A stretch of 64,000 bases of DNA from Valencia hispanica (lineage: Eukaryota > Chordata > Actinopteri > Cyprinodontiformes > Valenciidae), in assembly GCA_963556495.2 (NCBI GenBank), contig OY747702.1, positions 23,937,903-24,001,902 on the forward strand, read 5' to 3'. The notes below the pieces were generated by a model, which did no database searches, was not told the origin of the DNA, and saw nothing but the letters and a program-made list of their open reading frames with translations. Both the position numbers and the translations under genes were made by a program. Below are positions 62,525-64,000 of this stretch, in pieces (within the stretch, counting starts at the first letter, position 1; each line of letters starts with the position of its first letter).

Positions 62525-63240
62525 AAAATTGTCTTTCCTCATGATGTTTTGTGAAGTGCACCAGTTTCTCGTGCACCAAAAAAACACCCACACAGAATGA
62601 TGCTGCCACCTCATGCTTTACCAGATAGGATAGTGTTTTTAGGCATGTGAGCTTCCACTTTTTCCTCCGACTGTAACAATGGTTATCATGGTTAAACACT
62701 TTTAGTTTAGTTAGGACATACAGTATGTCCAAAAATACAGGTAAACTATGATGTTGCTTTTGAAATAATGGCTACTTCTTACTGAATGGCCTTTCATCTA
62801 TGTTGTATTCTTTCACTTTGGATAATGACTGAAGTTTGTTTCCTTACCAGCTTTAGCCAGCAACTTCACAGGGTCTTTGGCTTTTGTTCTGGGATTCATT
62901 TTCCCATTTCACTCTAAAAACAAGTTCATCTCAGGGACGCAGAATCCAGCTCTTTTCTGAACAGTATGATGGCTGGAGATTCTTATGGTGTTTTTAGTAG
63001 CGTATAATCGTTTGAAAACCTGTACACTTTGCAGCTCAGCAGGAAGTAGATTTGTGGAGGTTCATAATTCTCTCACTGATTTATTGGCTGATTATAATTT
63101 TTTTTTCAATGACGGCACACAAAGAAGCAGTGTGTTTGAGGTGTGCTTTAAAATACATCTACAGGTGTGCTCCCATTTAATTAATCTTGCAAATGAATAT
63201 ATCAGAAGCTCAGTTGTTCAAAAGGAATAAAAAGCTCTCT
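62525..63240 (-). mobile_element. Sleeping Beauty-like Tc1 relic
   Basis: Antisense transposase segments appear in order: cacagaatgatgctgccacc, gctttagccagcaacttcac, gtgtttttagtagcgtataa, then gtggaggttcataattctct. These are followed by the post-coding signature taaaatacatctacaggtgt and ttaattaatcttgcaaatga. The order and wording correspond to the salmonid-type Sleeping Beauty group rather than to the other Tc1 elements here. The frame is destroyed; a possible terminal motif (tttggtttcaactgta) is seen near 63413. Confidence 0.7.
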
Positions 63241-63504
63241 AAAGAAATTCTCTCTCGCACTATTCTCACATTTATTTATCAAACAGAAATAATGTTATCC
63301 TAAAAGACATACTGTATAAGAGTAAAGTATATTCTTATATATACTTAATGTCAAACAATGAAAAGGTTATGTGTTTTTTTTACACGGTGAACATAAATAT
63401 TTGGTTTCAACTGTAAATACTAAAGTTCGCTCTAAATTTACCACATATACTTCTAAAGAGGTCAGCCTTTAAATCCAACATCTACAAAAATGCACTATTA
63501 TAAA

Positions 63505-63524
63505 GATGGATGGATGGATGGATG
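63505..63524 (+). repeat. GGAT microsatellite
   Basis: About five GATG units; short. Confidence 0.9.
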
Positions 63525-64000
63525 TTGCTTGAGCTAATTACATATCAGGAACTGATATTTTTTTTAACTAAAAACTGTAGTTTAAATTGATAGTTTCTAC
63601 CACTTGACTTCATAGTCAATACCAGGTGCTTAGAGATTTCTAAAAGACCCGAGAAATAAAATAAACATTCTCGGAAAACAAACTCATGGTCTAAAACAAC
63701 AGAGATAAATTATTCAGTTGAATCATGAAATACTAAGAATGGCTTCAGGATGCAGTCCTGACCAGGCCTTTTCCTTTTGTTTTTGCCTCATTGAACAACT
63801 GCTGAAACATGTGGGCTCTGTCCTGTAGATTTTCTTTGAGTGTCAATGGTCAACAGAATCATCAAATAATTTCCTTCCAGATCACACGCATGGTGATGAC
63901 AACGTGGACATTTTTTAAAAACATCTAGCTTTTTTTTCTTTCTTTTTTCCTGCCTGTTTTTCCACTCCATCACCCACCTGACCCTAATTCAGACTCTATT

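Overview
The window is vertebrate nuclear DNA, almost certainly from a ray-finned (teleost) fish. It has short exons in long AT-rich introns, GT-AG splicing, and many Tc1-like transposons plus short palindromic and tRNA-like repeats typical of fish. I see no bacterial, organellar or viral gene organisation.

The only host gene I can support is a UNC5-family netrin receptor on the minus strand, best matched to UNC5A. Eight internal coding exons are visible, in transcript order 37791-37934 (second half of Ig1), 33352-33455 and 32066-32246 (Ig2), 21731-21898 and 14075-14239 (two thrombospondin type-1 repeats), 6449-6637 (transmembrane), 5359-5658 (cytoplasmic linker and ZU5 start) and 158-245 (ZU5). 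All splice phases agree and together they give 1339 coding bases without a stop. The signal-peptide exon and the first Ig1 exon lie beyond position 64000. The rest of ZU5, the UPA domain and the death domain lie before position 1. The gene therefore fills the window, and the 26 kb from 37935 to 64000 is one intron or part of one.

The introns hold the rest of the interest. At least fifteen Tc1/mariner-type insertions of several families are visible. They range from a complete copy with an intact 356-codon DD34E transposase (54298-55930), through a young copy with near-identical long terminal repeats but a stop-riddled transposase (49812-51414), to old fragments, including a Sleeping Beauty-like one near 62.5-63.2 kb. 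Several are nested: a TTAA-flanked piggyBac-like MITE sits inside a Tc1 terminal repeat (26206-26640); a retroposed segment sits inside a Tc1 that itself sits inside an older Tc1 (34853-37600); and a solo-LTR-like element and a SINE-like repeat sit inside another Tc1 relic (51713-53807). Other structures are hAT-like MITEs, a perfect 27-bp-arm hairpin at 41833-41889, an exon-like module in a repeat near 46.2 kb, and low-repeat blocks that look like candidate conserved regulatory sequence.

I found no convincing new biological system. The best leads are the intact transposon, the insertion histories that can be dated by nesting, and the frame-preserving unc5a exons.
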